A stretch of DNA of 55,285 bases from an uncultured Clostridium sp. (GTDB lineage Bacteria > Bacillota > Clostridia > TANB77 > CAG-508), in assembly GCA_948468505.1 (NCBI GenBank), contig CAOKJE010000003.1:1-55285 (forward strand). The letters are read 5' to 3'. Under the pieces are notes generated by a model. The model had not been told where the DNA came from. It was given only the letters and a program-made list of their open reading frames with translations, and did not search any database. Positions 1 to 9,893 of this stretch are shown here, piece by piece; the first letter of the stretch is position 1, and every line of letters starts with the position of its first letter. The position numbers and the translations under genes are program-made.

Positions 1-2
1 CA

Positions 3-452
3 AGTAAAGCTAAAAAAGAAGGATATGAGCAAATTGCAGCATTATTTCAAGAAACAGCAGACAATGAAAAAGAGCATGCAAAAATTTGGTTTAAGCTATT
101 ACAAGGAGGTAACATTCATACAACATCAGAAAACTTAAAAGCAGCAGCAGAAGGAGAAAACTATGAATGGACAGATATGTATGACAGAATGGCAAAAGAA
201 GCAAAAGAAGAAGGATTTGACCATATTGCATTTTTATTTGAAGAAGTTGCCAAAATAGAAAAAGAACATGAAGAAAGATACAAAAAACTATTAGAAAACG
301 TAGAAGATGGACTAGTATTTAGCCGTGATGGTGATAAAATCTGGAAATGTAGAAACTGTGGACACATTGTAATTGGAAAACAAGCACCAGAAATTTGTCC
401 AGTATGTGCCCATCCAAGAGCATACTTTGAAATCAAAGCAGAAAATTATTAA
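3..452 (+). CDS. Rubrerythrin, 5' end outside the window
   Basis: Rubrerythrin is a cytoplasmic non-heme diiron protein that reduces hydrogen peroxide in anaerobes. The window starts inside the gene, and the reading frame begins at base 3 and ends at TAA 450-452. Two ferritin-like helices carry EKEHAKIW and EKEHEERY, the E-x-x-H iron ligands. The C-terminus is a rubredoxin-like zinc or iron ribbon with CRNCG and CPVCA. About 149 residues are visible, and the missing part should be the first helix. A terminator follows directly, so this is the last gene of its unit. It has no in-frame CGG. Confidence 0.95.
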   Translation, partial: SKAKKEGYEQIAALFQETADNEKEHAKIWFKLLQGGNIHTTSENLKAAAEGENYEWTDMYDRMAKEAKEEGFDHIAFLFEEVAKIEKEHEERYKKLLENVEDGLVFSRDGDKIWKCRNCGHIVIGKQAPEICPVCAHPRAYFEIKAENY

Positions 453-462
453 AAAACCCAAA

Positions 463-500
463 AAAAGACTTTATTCTAACAGAAGAATAAGTCTTTTTTT
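463..500 (+). terminator. Rho-independent terminator after rubrerythrin
   Basis: AGACTTTATTCT and its near-complement AGAATAAGTCT form a stem with a short loop, followed by a run of T. Confidence 0.85.
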
Positions 501-510
501 CACAAATCAC

Positions 511-539
511 TTGAAAATCTAGCAAAAAAAACATATAAT
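511..539 (+). promoter_or_regulatory. Promoter for rsmE and downstream genes
   Basis: TTGAAA (511-516), a 17-base spacer and TATAAT (534-539). It lies just after the terminator and 35 bases before the rsmE start. Confidence 0.75.
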
Positions 540-574
540 AGAAAACAGACCAATACCAAAAAAAGGAGAAAAAA

Positions 575-1324
575 ATGCCAAAATTTTTTGTAGAAGCTAA
601 TCAAATACAAAAAAACAAAATAACCATCCAAGGAAAAGACGTAAACCACATAAAAAACGTACTAAGAAAAAAACAAGAAGACACTATAATCATATGTAAC
701 CAAGAAACCAACTTAGACTACCTAGCCAAAATAACCAACCTAGAAGAAAAACAAATTACATGTGAAATCATAGAAAATTTATCAACCAATGCAGAAGCAA
801 AAGTAGAAGTAACCATATTACAGGGCTTACCAAAAGCAGACAAAATGGAATTAATCATTCAAAAATCAGTAGAATTAGGTGCTTGTGCTATCACTCCAAT
901 CGAAATGAAACGATGTGTTGTAAAACTTCAAGAAAAAGACAAAAAAAAGAAACTAGAAAGATGGCAAAAAATAGCCCAAGTAGCAGCAAAACAATGTGGA
1001 AGAAACAAAATTCCGAAAATAAATGAAATAGAAAACATACAAAATATTTGTCAATTATGCCAAAAATATGATATAGTATTAGTAGCCTATGAAAAGGAAG
1101 AAGAAAACAAACTAAGATATGAACTAGAAAAACTAAAAGAAAACAAAATAGAAAACTTAAAAATTGCTATCTTAATAGGACCAGAAGGTGGCATCGAAGA
1201 AACAGAAATAGACCAGCTTAAAAGTAATGGCGCAAAAATCGTAACCTTAGGCAAGCGAATATTAAGAACAGAAACAGTAGCATTCAACATGTTAAGTATT
1301 ATTATGTATGAACTAGACCTTTAA
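575..1324 (+). CDS. rsmE: 16S rRNA (uracil-1498-N3)-methyltransferase RsmE
   Basis: RsmE methylates U1498 of 16S rRNA using S-adenosylmethionine. The product is 249 residues, the usual family length. The N-terminal PUA-like domain (about 1-70) is followed by a SPOUT methyltransferase domain with ILQGLPKADKME, the GPEGG loop and LGKRILRTETVAF, the knotted SAM-binding site. The start has an AAGGAG ribosome site. It opens a run of closely spaced housekeeping genes. It has no CGG codon. Confidence 0.96.
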   Translation: MPKFFVEANQIQKNKITIQGKDVNHIKNVLRKKQEDTIIICNQETNLDYLAKITNLEEKQITCEIIENLSTNAEAKVEVTILQGLPKADKMELIIQKSVELGACAITPIEMKRCVVKLQEKDKKKKLERWQKIAQVAAKQCGRNKIPKINEIENIQNICQLCQKYDIVLVAYEKEEENKLRYELEKLKENKIENLKIAILIGPEGGIEETEIDQLKSNGAKIVTLGKRILRTETVAFNMLSIIMYELDL

Positions 1325-1354
1325 AAATAATAGATAAAAGAAAGGAAACCTAAA

Positions 1355-1913
1355 ATGGTAACAGATTTAGTAAAAAAAGAAGATAAAAAAAGTAAAATTC
1401 CCAAAGAAATTTCACAAGAAATCCTAAAGAAAATGTTTGGAAACTTACTAAGAGCAGTAGGCATCATGTGTTACTTTATCATCTTAAACTTAGCTTATGC
1501 TAACATGAAACAAGAAAGACTAATCGGAGACATTGAAGTATTTGCAGGTGCATTTCTAATAGCCCGGAATAGTCCTATTAGAAAAAGCCTATAAAAAAGA
1601 CAAAGGAAGCATTGCCATAACAGGAATTGAGTTTTTATTCTTATCCTTACATAGCTTATCCATAATGCATGTTATCACCCTGTTTAAATATGACTTCCAA
1701 TTTTACTTACTAACATCTTCTTACATAATATCTATTTACTATGTATTAAAAGCAATAATTCTTTACACAAAAGGAAGAAAAGAATATCTAGAAAGTTTAA
1801 GTGATATTTCTGAAATAGTAAAAAAAGATAAACCAATCAAAAAAGCTGCCAAAAAAAGAAACAAAAAAGAAACAGAAGAAATAAAAGAAAAAGAGGGAAC
1901 CAAAAATGATTAA
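1355..1913 (+). CDS. Hypothetical four-helix membrane protein, needs one +1 shift
   Basis: I do not recognise this family. The zero frame stops at 1594, but skipping the C of the in-frame CGG at 1565 gives one 185-residue protein to 1913. The junction reads FLIA-G-IVLLEKAY and joins two halves of a hydrophobic segment, so the longer protein makes structural sense. It has a charged N-terminus, about four membrane segments between residues 30 and 145, and a Lys/Glu-rich C-terminal tail. Its stop overlaps the yicC start, so the two are probably co-translated. The end frame is supported by that overlap and continuous hydrophobicity, not by homology. Confidence 0.7.
1565..1567 (+). other. CGG +1 frameshift site, membrane protein residue Gly71
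   Basis: GCC-CGG-A: the zero frame stops at 1594. Skipping C reads GGA and continues a membrane helix. Confidence 0.75.
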
Positions 1914-2787
1914 AAGTATGACAGGATATGGAAAAGCAGTCTTAAGTAAAGAAGAAAGAGAATATCAAGTAGAAATAAAAAGTGTCAATCATAGATACTT
2001 AGACATTTCCGTAAAAATGCCAAGAGTTTTAAGCTACTTAGAAGAAGTAGTAAAAAAACAAATTGCACAAAAAATAAAAAGAGGAAAAGTGGATGTATTC
2101 ATTTCCTTTCAAAACAATTCAAGCGAAGGAAAAGAAATAAAAATCAACACAGAAATTGCCAAAATCTACATTGAACAGTTAAGAAAACTAGCCAAACAAG
2201 AAGAACTTTTAAACAATATAGAAGTAATAGAAATAGCAAAACTTCCAGACGTATTAAGCATCCAAAATAGTCAAGAAGATGAAGAAATAAGTATGGAATT
2301 GCAAAAGGTAGTAACAGAGGCAACAGACAAATTAGTCGAGATGAGAACCATAGAAGGTAGTAAAATGGCAGAAGACCTAAAACAAAGAATGATAGAAATC
2401 AATCAAAAAGTTACAGAAATATCTTCACTTTCTACTGGACTTATTGAAGAATATGTAGTAAAATTAGAAGGTAGAATAAAGGACCTATTAAAAACAGGAG
2501 AAATTGACCAAGCAAGATTAGCACAAGAAGTTGTAATATATGCTGACAAATGCTCAGTAGAAGAAGAGGTAACAAGGCTAAAAAGCCATATATCACAATT
2601 TGAAAAGCTGCTAAGCGTTAAAAAAAATGAGGCAATTGGAAAAAAATTAGATTTTATCGTTCAAGAAATGAACCGTGAAACCAATACCATTGGCTCAAAA
2701 GCAAACAACTTAGAAATAACAAATGATGTCATTGATGTAAAAACACAAATAGAAAATGTGAGAGAGCAAATTCAAAATATAGAGTAA
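1906..2787 (+). CDS. yicC: YicC family protein
   Basis: YicC proteins are conserved bacterial factors with reported endoribonuclease activity linked to RNA turnover. The 293-residue product starts with [11 protein letters not shown], the signature YicC N-terminus, and ends with a DUF1732 domain containing [20 protein letters not shown]. The ATG overlaps the stop of the upstream membrane protein. The order yicC-remA-gmk-rpoZ is a standard Firmicutes cluster, and here rpoZ precedes gmk. Confidence 0.95.
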   Translation: MIKSMTGYGKAVLSKEEREYQVEIKSVNHRYLDISVKMPRVLSYLEEVVKKQIAQKIKRGKVDVFISFQNNSSEGKEIKINTEIAKIYIEQLRKLAKQEELLNNIEVIEIAKLPDVLSIQNSQEDEEISMELQKVVTEATDKLVEMRTIEGSKMAEDLKQRMIEINQKVTEISSLSTGLIEEYVVKLEGRIKDLLKTGEIDQARLAQEVVIYADKCSVEEEVTRLKSHISQFEKLLSVKKNEAIGKKLDFIVQEMNRETNTIGSKANNLEITNDVIDVKTQIENVREQIQNIE

Positions 2788-2813
2788 ATTGGAAAAAGAA
2801 ATGGAGGAAAGTG

Positions 2814-3071
2814 ATGCAATTAGTAAATATAGGTTTTGGAAATATTGTATCAGCCGAAAGAATTGTATCTATTGTAAGCCCAGAATCAGCACCAATCAAA
2901 AGATTGGTACAAGAGGCAAAAGACAATAAAACAGCAATTGATGCAACCTATGGAAGAAGAACAAGAGCTGTATTAATTATGGACTCAGGACATATTATAT
3001 TATCAGCCATTCAGCCAGAAACCATAGGGGGAAGAGTAGATAAATCAATTTCACAAGAATTTGAAAAATAA
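2814..3071 (+). CDS. remA: RemA-like regulator (DUF370)
   Basis: RemA is a small oligomeric DNA-binding regulator, known in Bacillus for activating matrix genes. The 85-residue product matches DUF370 ([17 protein letters not shown], then [29 protein letters not shown]). A GTG at 2811 is also in frame. I chose ATG 2814 because it lies six bases after GGAGG, while the GTG is only three bases away. It sits in the yicC-remA-rpoZ-gmk cluster. No CGG. Confidence 0.93.
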   Translation: MQLVNIGFGNIVSAERIVSIVSPESAPIKRLVQEAKDNKTAIDATYGRRTRAVLIMDSGHIILSAIQPETIGGRVDKSISQEFEK

Positions 3072-3093
3072 AAAAGAAAGGAATGATTTAAAA

Positions 3094-3285
3094 ATGATAG
3101 TAAAACCAACCGTAGGAGAATTATTAACCAAGGCACAAAACAGATATGAATTAGTCATTGCAACAGCAAGAAGAGCAAGACAAATAGCAGGAGGAGACGA
3201 AACCAAAACAAAAGTAAAAGAGGAATCGCCAGTAACCTTAGCTGCCAATGAAATAGCAGAAGGGAAGGTAACCATTGTATGTTAG
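3094..3285 (+). CDS. rpoZ: DNA-directed RNA polymerase subunit omega
   Basis: Omega helps assemble RNA polymerase. The product is 63 residues (MIVKPTVGELLTKAQNRYELV, then ATARRARQIAGG), with the conserved RYELV and ARRARQ motifs. An upstream in-frame TTG at 3061 would add a lysine-rich extension and lies inside the remA end, so ATG 3094 is preferred. The last codons overlap the gmk start by seven bases, which suggests coupling. Confidence 0.94.
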   Translation: MIVKPTVGELLTKAQNRYELVIATARRARQIAGGDETKTKVKEESPVTLAANEIAEGKVTIVC

Positions 3286-3840
3286 TCATATTATCAGGAG
3301 TAGCAGGAGCACGGAAAAGATACCATAAAAAAAGAACTAATCGAAAGGATGGAAAATGTAATATCACTTCCATCTTTTACTTCTCGTCCTATGCGTGAAG
3401 GAGACATAGAAGGACAAACCTACAACTTTGTTACCAAAGAAGAATTTGAAAAAATGATAGAAAACCAAGAATTTTACGAATATGATATCCACCACAATCA
3501 ATATTATGGAACATCAAGAAAACTATTAAACGAAAAAATCAAAGGTGGGAAAATAATTGTAAAAGACATTGATGTCAATGGAACAGAGCATTTAAAAGAA
3601 TTACTAAAAGAAGACACCAAAATAGTAACCATATTTTTAAGAGTTCCCAAAGAAGAACTAAAAAGAAGACTAGAAGCTAGAATAGACAAGCCTAGTCCAC
3701 AAGAAGTAATGCTTAGACTAAACAGATTTGATTATGAAGAATCTAAGATTGGTTCTTATGATTATGTACTAAAAAACGATGACTTAGAAAAAACCGTACA
3801 AATTATCAAAACAATTATCGAAGCCAATCAAGAAAAATAG
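3279..3840 (+). CDS. gmk: Guanylate kinase, needs one +1 shift
   Basis: Guanylate kinase converts GMP to GDP with ATP in the cytoplasm. The start is ATG 3279, overlapping rpoZ. The zero frame passes GVAGA and then meets CGG at 3312. Skipping the C restores the P-loop GVAGAGKD, with the recovered residue Gly12 being the last glycine of GxxGxGK, and the frame then runs to 3840. Without the shift, translation ends after about 28 wrong codons. The 186-residue product has the GMP-binding segment SFTSRPMREGDIEGQTYNFV and YGTSR. Length and order fit the family. Confidence 0.95.
3312..3314 (+). other. CGG +1 frameshift site, Gmk Gly12 (P-loop)
   Basis: GCA-CGG-A: reading GGA after the skipped C gives GAGKD, the nucleotide-binding loop. 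The zero frame gives GARKR and soon stops. Confidence 0.95.
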
Positions 3841-3863
3841 AAGGAAGAAGGAACGCAAACATC

Positions 3864-4814
3864 ATGGAAGAAAAGAAAGAAAGATTTTTAGATGGGCTAA
3901 TAAAAGAATTATGCGAAGAAATGAACATTGAGCTAGAAATGTTATCGTATGACTGGATATTACAACTAACCAAAGACGGAAAAGTAAGACATATTACCAG
4001 AAATCACTTTGACAACAATCCACAAGCAAGTGGAGAAATAGCCAATGACAAATATGCTACCTATGAGGTTTTAAAATCACAAAATGTACCAGTAATCGAA
4101 CATACCATGATATTCAATCCAGGAACCAGAAGTCGTTACGTACAAGAGGAAGAAGGCGTTTGGGGAATTGCTCATAAAGAATTTGAAAAACAAAACCACA
4201 AAGTTGTAGTTAAACCAAATGATGGCTGGGAAGGGAAAGAAGTATCACTTTGTCATACCAAAAAAGAATTAGAAGTTACCATCGAAAAACTATTTCAAAA
4301 ACATGGAACCATTAGCATTTGCCCTTATTATGATATTGAAACCGAATATAGAACCTTTTATATCAATGGCAAAGTAGAACTAATTTATGGAAAAACCAAA
4401 CCATTTGTAATAGGAGATGGAAAATCAAGCTTAGAAGAACTAGTGCAAGATTTAAACTTGCCAGACAAAAAAGTTGTAAGAGATAACTTAAGCTTATTAG
4501 ATTTAGAATATGTACCAAGTAAAGGAGAAAAAATCGAGATTTCTTGGAAACATAATTTAAGTGGTGGCTCTATTCCAAACGTCTTAGAAAAAGGAGAATT
4601 ATACGAAAAAATAGAAAAACTAGCCATCCAAGCAGGAAAAACTTTAAACATGAACTTTGCAACCATTGACATTATCCACACAACAAAAAATGAATTATTG
4701 GTTCTAGAAATAAACTCTGGTGTGTGTGCTCCTATTTTTGTACAAATGGTTGACAATGGCTATGAAACAGTTAAAGCTATTTATAAAAAAGCTTTACAAT
4801 CTTTATTTGAATAA
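3864..4814 (+). CDS. ATP-grasp domain protein
   Basis: ATP-grasp enzymes form amide or peptide-like bonds through acyl-phosphate intermediates. This 316-residue product resembles the ATP-grasp part of cyanophycin synthetase and glutathione synthetase-like proteins. Visible motifs are KVVVKPNDGWEGKEV (ATP-binding loop), EYRTFYINGKVELIYGKTKP, SGGSIPN and LLVLEINSGVCAP with the metal-binding Glu-x-Asn. The substrate cannot be told. It follows gmk by 23 bases and probably shares its transcript. No CGG. Confidence 0.8.
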   Translation: MEEKKERFLDGLIKELCEEMNIELEMLSYDWILQLTKDGKVRHITRNHFDNNPQASGEIANDKYATYEVLKSQNVPVIEHTMIFNPGTRSRYVQEEEGVWGIAHKEFEKQNHKVVVKPNDGWEGKEVSLCHTKKELEVTIEKLFQKHGTISICPYYDIETEYRTFYINGKVELIYGKTKPFVIGDGKSSLEELVQDLNLPDKKVVRDNLSLLDLEYVPSKGEKIEISWKHNLSGGSIPNVLEKGELYEKIEKLAIQAGKTLNMNFATIDIIHTTKNELLVLEINSGVCAPIFVQMVDNGYETVKAIYKKALQSLFE

Positions 4815-4867
4815 AATGGTGTTTTTTTGCTGATTAAAGGTTGACTTAAAAAAGAAAAAAATATAAA

Positions 4868-5229
4868 ATGAATGCAAGCTTAACAGGAGAAAGTGGTGTT
4901 TTAAATAAGGCACAAAAAGCTGCATTTAAAACAGGTGTAGCAAAATATAAAGAACAAATGCGGAAACAAAAATAGCACAAGCATTACAAAAACTAACAGC
5001 TTTAAAAAACCAAATTTCTGGAAGAAAAACTGAATTACAAGCAAAGCAAGACCAAGAAGCAGATAAAGGTTGTGCGTTTGAAATCAATAATGCCAAAACA
5101 ACTCCTACGATAGAAATAGAAGAAAAAGATAAAAACAAATTTAAAATAATAAATGGAGAATTAGTTTATATAGGAAATAATCAAGAGGAAAAGCAGTGGG
5201 CATTAGAAATGGATATTAAAGTTCCATAA
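4868..5229 (+). pseudogene. Prepilin/type II secretion-like protein remnant
   Basis: The first frame encodes NASLTGESGVLNKAQKAAFK and TGVAKYKEQM, typical of the region after the N-terminal helix of clostridial prepilin-like proteins. A second frame from 4963 continues with ETKIAQALQKLTALKNQ to a stop at 5227-5229. The hydrophobic helix and prepilin peptidase site are missing upstream. The frame change lies at an in-frame ATG-CGG (4961), but the continuation needs a shift of two bases, not one, so the rule seen elsewhere does not rescue it. I call it a decayed gene. Confidence 0.6.
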
Positions 5230-5237
5230 AATAATAA

Positions 5238-5270
5238 AAACTTATGAAAATTTAGTTCATAAGTTTTTTT
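5238..5270 (+). terminator. Rho-independent terminator
   Basis: ACTTATGAA and TTCATAAGT form a nine-pair stem around a short loop, followed by seven T. Confidence 0.85.
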
Positions 5271-5287
5271 CTATTAAAAAATTTTTC

Positions 5288-5316
5288 TTGTGAAAATCAA
5301 AAAAATTTGATATACT
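5288..5316 (+). promoter_or_regulatory. Promoter of the priA-def-fmt run
   Basis: TTGTGA (5288-5293), a 17-base spacer and TATACT (5311-5316), 27 bases before the priA start. An AAGGAG ribosome site follows. Confidence 0.7.
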
Positions 5317-5342
5317 AATAATCACAAGAAAAGGAGAAAGAA

Positions 5343-7612
5343 ATGATAGCAGAAGTAATCATAAATAGAACCGCAAAAAAACTAAACAAAACATTTGACT
5401 ATCATGTCCCAAGTGAATTAGAGGGGCTTATTTTAGTTGGCAGTAAAGTCTTAGTACCCTTTGGAAAAGGAGAAAAACTAGAAGAAGCCTTTGTGGTTAA
5501 GCTAAAAGAAAAAACAAGCTATCCAAACCAAATCAAAACAATAGCCAAACTAGAAGAACAGCTAAAAGACGAGCAAATTGAGCTTGCCAAATGGATGGCA
5601 AGCAGATACTTTTGCAACGTATCAGACTGCATCAAATTAATGTTAACACCAGGAACCAGAACCAAAAACAAAGAAAACAGAATCCAAGAAAAAACCATAA
5701 ATACTGTATATTTAGGAAAAGAAATAGAAGAAATCGAATTTGATGTAGAAACCGGAAAAATAAAAACAGAAAAACAAAAAAAAGTAATCAATTTTGTAAA
5801 AGATAATGAAGGGGTAACCATACCAGAAATAGAAATGTTTACAGACGCATCTAGAGCAATCGTAAATACCTTAATAAAAAACCGGATATTTGGAAATAAT
5901 AGAACAAAAAATGGAAAGAAACCCATTAAATCAAAAAGACGAAGAAGAAATCAAAAAACAAGAAAAGACAAAAAAACTAAAACTAACAGCTGAGCAAGAA
6001 AAAGCCTACCAAGCAATTGAAAATAAAATGGAAAAAAGCGAATACCAAGCCTTTTTGCTATATGGCGTAACAGGCTCTGGAAAAACGGAAGTATATTTAC
6101 AATTAATCGAACAAGCATTAAAGCAAGAAAAAACAGCGATTTTATTAGTGCCAGAAATATCCCTAACCCCCCAAATGTTAAACCGTTTTATTGCAAGATT
6201 TGGAAAACAAGAAATAGCGGTTTTACATAGCAAACTATCAATCGGAGAAAGGCATGACGAATGGGAAAGAATTAAAGCCGAAAAAGCAAAAATCGTAATA
6301 GGAGCAAGGTCTGCCATCTTTGCACCAATGGAAAACATAGGCGTAATTATCATTGATGAGGAACATGACAGCTCTTACAAAGCAGAATCCAATCCAAAAT
6401 ACGATGCAAAAGAGGTGGCCAAAAAAATAGCCAAACAAATGAAATGTCCCTTAGTATTAGGAAGTGCTACACCAGATATCAGAACCTATTATCAAGCAAA
6501 AAATGAAGAAAATCGAGAAATAGAAATTCTTGCCTTAACCCAAAGAGCCAATCAATCTTCACTGCCGAAAGTCCAAGTCGTAGACTTAAAACAAGAGTTA
6601 GTAAATGGCAACCGTTCCATGCTAAGCATGGATTTATATACAGCAATTGAGGAAAACTTAAAACAAAAAAGACAAACCATATTATTTTTAAACCGAAGAG
6701 GATATTCCACCTTTATTATGTGTCGAAATTGTGGGTATACGGTAAAATGTAGAAACTGCAATATCAGCCTAACCTACCATAGTTATGAAAAAAAATTAAA
6801 ATGTCATTATTGTGGTTACGAAGAAAAAGTTATAACCATATGTCCAGAATGTCAAAGTGATAAAATCAGATACTTTGGAACAGGAACTCAAAAACTAGAA
6901 CAAGAAATTCAAAAACAATTTCCAAAAGCAAGCACCATCCGCATGGACATAGATACCGTAACCAAGAAAAACTCGCATGAGCAAATTCTAAACAAATTTA
7001 AAAATGAAAATTTAGACATCTTAATTGGAACCCAAATGGTAGTAAAAGGGCATCATTTTCCCAAAGTGACTTTAGTAGGAGTAATGGCAGCAGACAGCTC
7101 ACTTAACATAGACGACTATAGAGCAAATGAGCGAACCTTTCAAATCCTAACACAAGTGGCACGGGCGAGCAGGACGAGAAAATTTAGAAGGAAACGTAAT
7201 CATACAAACCTATACACCAGAAAACTTTGCCATTCAATGTGCCAAAGAACAAAACTATGAAAAATTTTACGAAACCGAAATAGCCTTGCGCAAACAGTTG
7301 AAATACCCGCCATTTTGCGATATAATAGTAGTGAACTTCAATAGCCAAGACGAAAAAGAAATACAAAAAGTAAGTAGTTGGATGTATGAAACCTTAAAAA
7401 AAGACTTAAACCAAGAACAATTTAAGGTATTTCAAGCTATGCCAGCACCAATTGACAAAATACAAAACAGACATCGCTATCGTATCATTATAAAAGGAAA
7501 CATGACACAAGAAGCAAACCAAGTATTCAACGAAACCTTAAGAAAAATTTATAGCAAAAACCTAAAAACAACACGAATAACAATCGATGTAAATCCAAAC
7601 AGCATGATGTGA
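5343..7612 (+). CDS. priA: Primosomal protein N' (PriA helicase), needs two +1 shifts
   Basis: PriA restarts stalled replication forks by loading the primosome. With shifts at CGG 5883 and 7162 the product is 755 residues, the normal size. The N-terminal DNA-binding domain ends with LIKN-G-YLEIIEQ at the first site (Gly181). The helicase core has GVTGSGKTEVYLQ, IIDEEHDSSYK, LGSATPD and the zinc-binding cysteines CRNCGYTVKCRNC and CHYCG. The second site (Gly607) restores TQVA-G-RAGR, helicase motif VI. Zero-frame reading would stop at 5993, and after the first shift at 7260. Confidence 0.96.
5883..5885 (+). other. CGG +1 frameshift site, PriA Gly181
   Basis: AAC-CGG-A: skipping C gives LIKNGYLEIIEQ and joins the DNA-binding domain to the helicase domain. 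Confidence 0.92.
7162..7164 (+). other. CGG +1 frameshift site, PriA Gly607 (motif VI)
   Basis: GCA-CGG-G: skipping C gives VAGRAGR, the conserved arginine-finger motif. The next codon is GGG. Confidence 0.95.
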
Positions 7613-7652
7613 TGTCCCAATATTTAGGAAGAAAGAAAAGAGGAAAGAAAAA

Positions 7653-8129
7653 ATGGCAATTCGAAATTTAAGACTAGAAGGAGACGAAATTTTAAAAAAG
7701 AAATCAAGAGAAGTAGAAGTAATTGACGAAAAAATTCAAACACTAATTGACGATATGATAGAAACCATGCACAAATATAATGGCGTAGGGCTAGCTGCTG
7801 TGCAAGTAGGAGTTTTAAAAAGAGTCATTACCATTGATTTATATGACGATAATGGACCAATCGTTTTAATCAATCCTGTTATTATAAAAACCAAAGGAGA
7901 ACAGGAAGTTGACGAAGGGTGCCTAAGTTTTCCTAACCAATTTGCTAAAGTAATAAGACCAGCAGAAGTAATAGCAGAATATACAGACAGAGACGGAAAA
8001 AGAATGAGAGTAAAAGCCAAAGAATTATTAGCACAAGCAATTAGCCATGAAGTAGATCACTTAAATGGTGAGGTATTTATGGATAAAATTATACCAGGAA
8101 CCTTAGAATACGTTGAACCTGAAAAATAA
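7653..8129 (+). CDS. def: Peptide deformylase
   Basis: Deformylase removes the formyl group from nascent protein N-termini. The 158-residue product has the three family motifs: GVGLAAVQ (motif 1, with Val where Pro is common), EGCLSFP with the metal-ligand Cys, and SHEVDHLNG with the two His ligands and catalytic Glu. It lies between priA and fmt, the usual Firmicutes order, and acts with fmt in the formylation-deformylation cycle. No CGG. Confidence 0.96.
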   Translation: MAIRNLRLEGDEILKKKSREVEVIDEKIQTLIDDMIETMHKYNGVGLAAVQVGVLKRVITIDLYDDNGPIVLINPVIIKTKGEQEVDEGCLSFPNQFAKVIRPAEVIAEYTDRDGKRMRVKAKELLAQAISHEVDHLNGEVFMDKIIPGTLEYVEPEK

Positions 8130-8171
8130 TGTTTTTTTAGGACGAGGTTAAAAATCAAAGGGAGAACGAGT

Positions 8172-9128
8172 ATGAACATTGTATTTATGGGAACACCAGA
8201 CTTTGCCAAAGAAAGTCTAAAAGCAATCTATAAAGCAGGGCACAACATCTTAGCAGTGGTAACAAATGAAGATAAGCCACGAGGAAGAGGAATGAAATTA
8301 CAGCCATCACAAGTAAAAGAATATGCACTAGAAAAAAATTTTAAAATTTATCAACCCCAAAAAGTTAAAAATAACAAAGAATTTAGGAAACAAATGGAAA
8401 GCTTAAAACCAGATGTAATTTGTGTAGTAGCTTATGGAAAATTACTTCCTAAAAAAATCTTAGACATACCTCCATATGGTTGTATTAATGTACATGCTTC
8501 TTTATTACCCAAATATAGAGGGGCAGCACCAATCCAATGGGCTGTTTTAAATGGAGATGCGGTAACAGGGGTAACTACCATGTATATGGACGTAGGTATG
8601 GATACAGGAGATATTATTTTAAAAGAAGAAGTAGAAATAGGAAAAGATGAAACAACGGGTGAGTTATGGGATAAACTTGCTATAAAAGGAGGAGAACTTT
8701 TAGTAAAGACGTTAGAGCAAGTAGAAAACAAAACAGCACCAAGAATCAAACAAGGAGAAGACTTTACCGTAGCACCAATGCTAGAAAAAGATATGGCAAA
8801 AATTGATTGGGAAAACAAAACAGCACAAGAAATAAAGAATTTGGTACGAGGCTTAAACCCAATTATGGGGGCTTATACCTATTTAAATGGCAAAAAGATA
8901 AAATTCTGGAAAGTAGCAGTTGCAACAGATAGTGAAATAATGGCAGAAGGCATGGGAACTTTTAGGAATGGAACGATCATTGTTTCAGACCCAAGAGACG
9001 GTATTTTTATTAAAACCAAAGAAGGAATTTTAAAAGTATTGGAAATTCAAGGGGAAAATGCTAAAAGAATGCCAATTCAGGATTTTTTAAGAGGAAATCC
9101 AATAGAAGTGTTTGAAGTTTTTGAGTAG
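8172..9128 (+). CDS. fmt: Methionyl-tRNA formyltransferase
   Basis: Fmt formylates initiator Met-tRNA with 10-formyl-tetrahydrofolate. The 318-residue product has the N-terminal formyltransferase fold (MNIVFMGTPDFAKESLKA), the signature HASLLPKYRGAAPIQWA with the catalytic Asn-His-Asp region, and a C-terminal OB-like tRNA-binding domain. It follows def by 42 bases. No CGG in frame. Confidence 0.97.
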   Translation: MNIVFMGTPDFAKESLKAIYKAGHNILAVVTNEDKPRGRGMKLQPSQVKEYALEKNFKIYQPQKVKNNKEFRKQMESLKPDVICVVAYGKLLPKKILDIPPYGCINVHASLLPKYRGAAPIQWAVLNGDAVTGVTTMYMDVGMDTGDIILKEEVEIGKDETTGELWDKLAIKGGELLVKTLEQVENKTAPRIKQGEDFTVAPMLEKDMAKIDWENKTAQEIKNLVRGLNPIMGAYTYLNGKKIKFWKVAVATDSEIMAEGMGTFRNGTIIVSDPRDGIFIKTKEGILKVLEIQGENAKRMPIQDFLRGNPIEVFEVFE

Positions 9129-9194
9129 TAGAATAACTTTGAAACTGTTAGAAAGTAGAAAAAGCATATCAAAGAAAAATACGAGGTTAAACAA

Positions 9195-9830
9195 ATGGAA
9201 ATATTAAAACCACAAAGAGTAGAAAAAGAAAAATTAGAACCAATCGAAACGATAGAAGAAAACTTAGAAGAAGAGACGTTACAAAATAAAAAAGTACAAA
9301 ACCTGCGAAAAGAAAACATAGAATTATTAGGTGTAAAATTTGAAAAAGTAATATTTGACACAATCAAAATAATAAATGGCAAATTAGAAAAAAATACTTT
9401 TACAGATGTATATTTTAAACATTGTAACTTTTCCAATACTTCTTTTGAAGGTTCTTGTTTCATTCGATGTGAATTTGATAATTGTAAGATTACAGGTTGT
9501 AATTTTGTAGAAACGAGATTATACAATGTATCTTTTCTAGAGACAAATGCCAATTACCTAAATCTTACAACAGCAAGTTTAGAAAATGTACTTTTTGAAA
9601 ATACAGGATTAAGAAATAGTTACTTTCAAGAAAATAAACTAAAAAATATTATATTGGAAGAGGCAGACTTAAGCAATGCACAAGTTTTTAAGACCAGTCT
9701 AAAAGATATAGATTTATCCAAAAGTCAAATTGAAGGAATGGCAGTATCCTTAGAAGATATTAAAGGGGCAACGATTGATATGCTACAGGCGCCAGAATTG
9801 TTATACTTATTAGGTGTTAAAATTAAGTAA
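9195..9830 (+). CDS. Pentapeptide-repeat protein
   Basis: After a Glu/Lys-rich head of about 45 residues, the 211-residue product has irregular five-residue repeats such as CNFSNTSFEGSCF, CEFDNCKITGCNF, NYLNLTTASLENVLF and ADLSNAQ, which should fold as a right-handed quadrilateral beta helix. Members often mimic DNA or act as scaffolds, but a function cannot be assigned here. It ends 63 bases before addA, with a palindromic repeat between them. Confidence 0.85.
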   Translation: MEILKPQRVEKEKLEPIETIEENLEEETLQNKKVQNLRKENIELLGVKFEKVIFDTIKIINGKLEKNTFTDVYFKHCNFSNTSFEGSCFIRCEFDNCKITGCNFVETRLYNVSFLETNANYLNLTTASLENVLFENTGLRNSYFQENKLKNIILEEADLSNAQVFKTSLKDIDLSKSQIEGMAVSLEDIKGATIDMLQAPELLYLLGVKIK

Positions 9831-9846
9831 AGGATTTATAGGAAAT

Positions 9847-9877
9847 GTCCCCAAATAAACCCGGAACCAGTGGGGAC
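9847..9877. repeat. GTCCCC/GGGGAC palindromic repeat
   Basis: GTCCCC (9847-9852) and GGGGAC (9872-9877) flank an AAACCCGGAACCAGT core. The same core occurs in the long inverted repeat at 37576-37643 with one change. Confidence 0.7.
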
Positions 9878-9893
9878 AAAAAAGGAGAAAAAA

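Noticed and set aside
3061-3093. A longer rpoZ starting at TTG 3061
   Set aside because: It would overlap the remA end and add an unusual lysine-rich head. ATG 3094 gives the normal omega start.
4961-4963. A 37th frameshift site in the prepilin remnant
   Set aside because: A +1 shift does not reach the frame that carries the rest of the protein, and the N-terminus is missing, so I treat it as a pseudogene.
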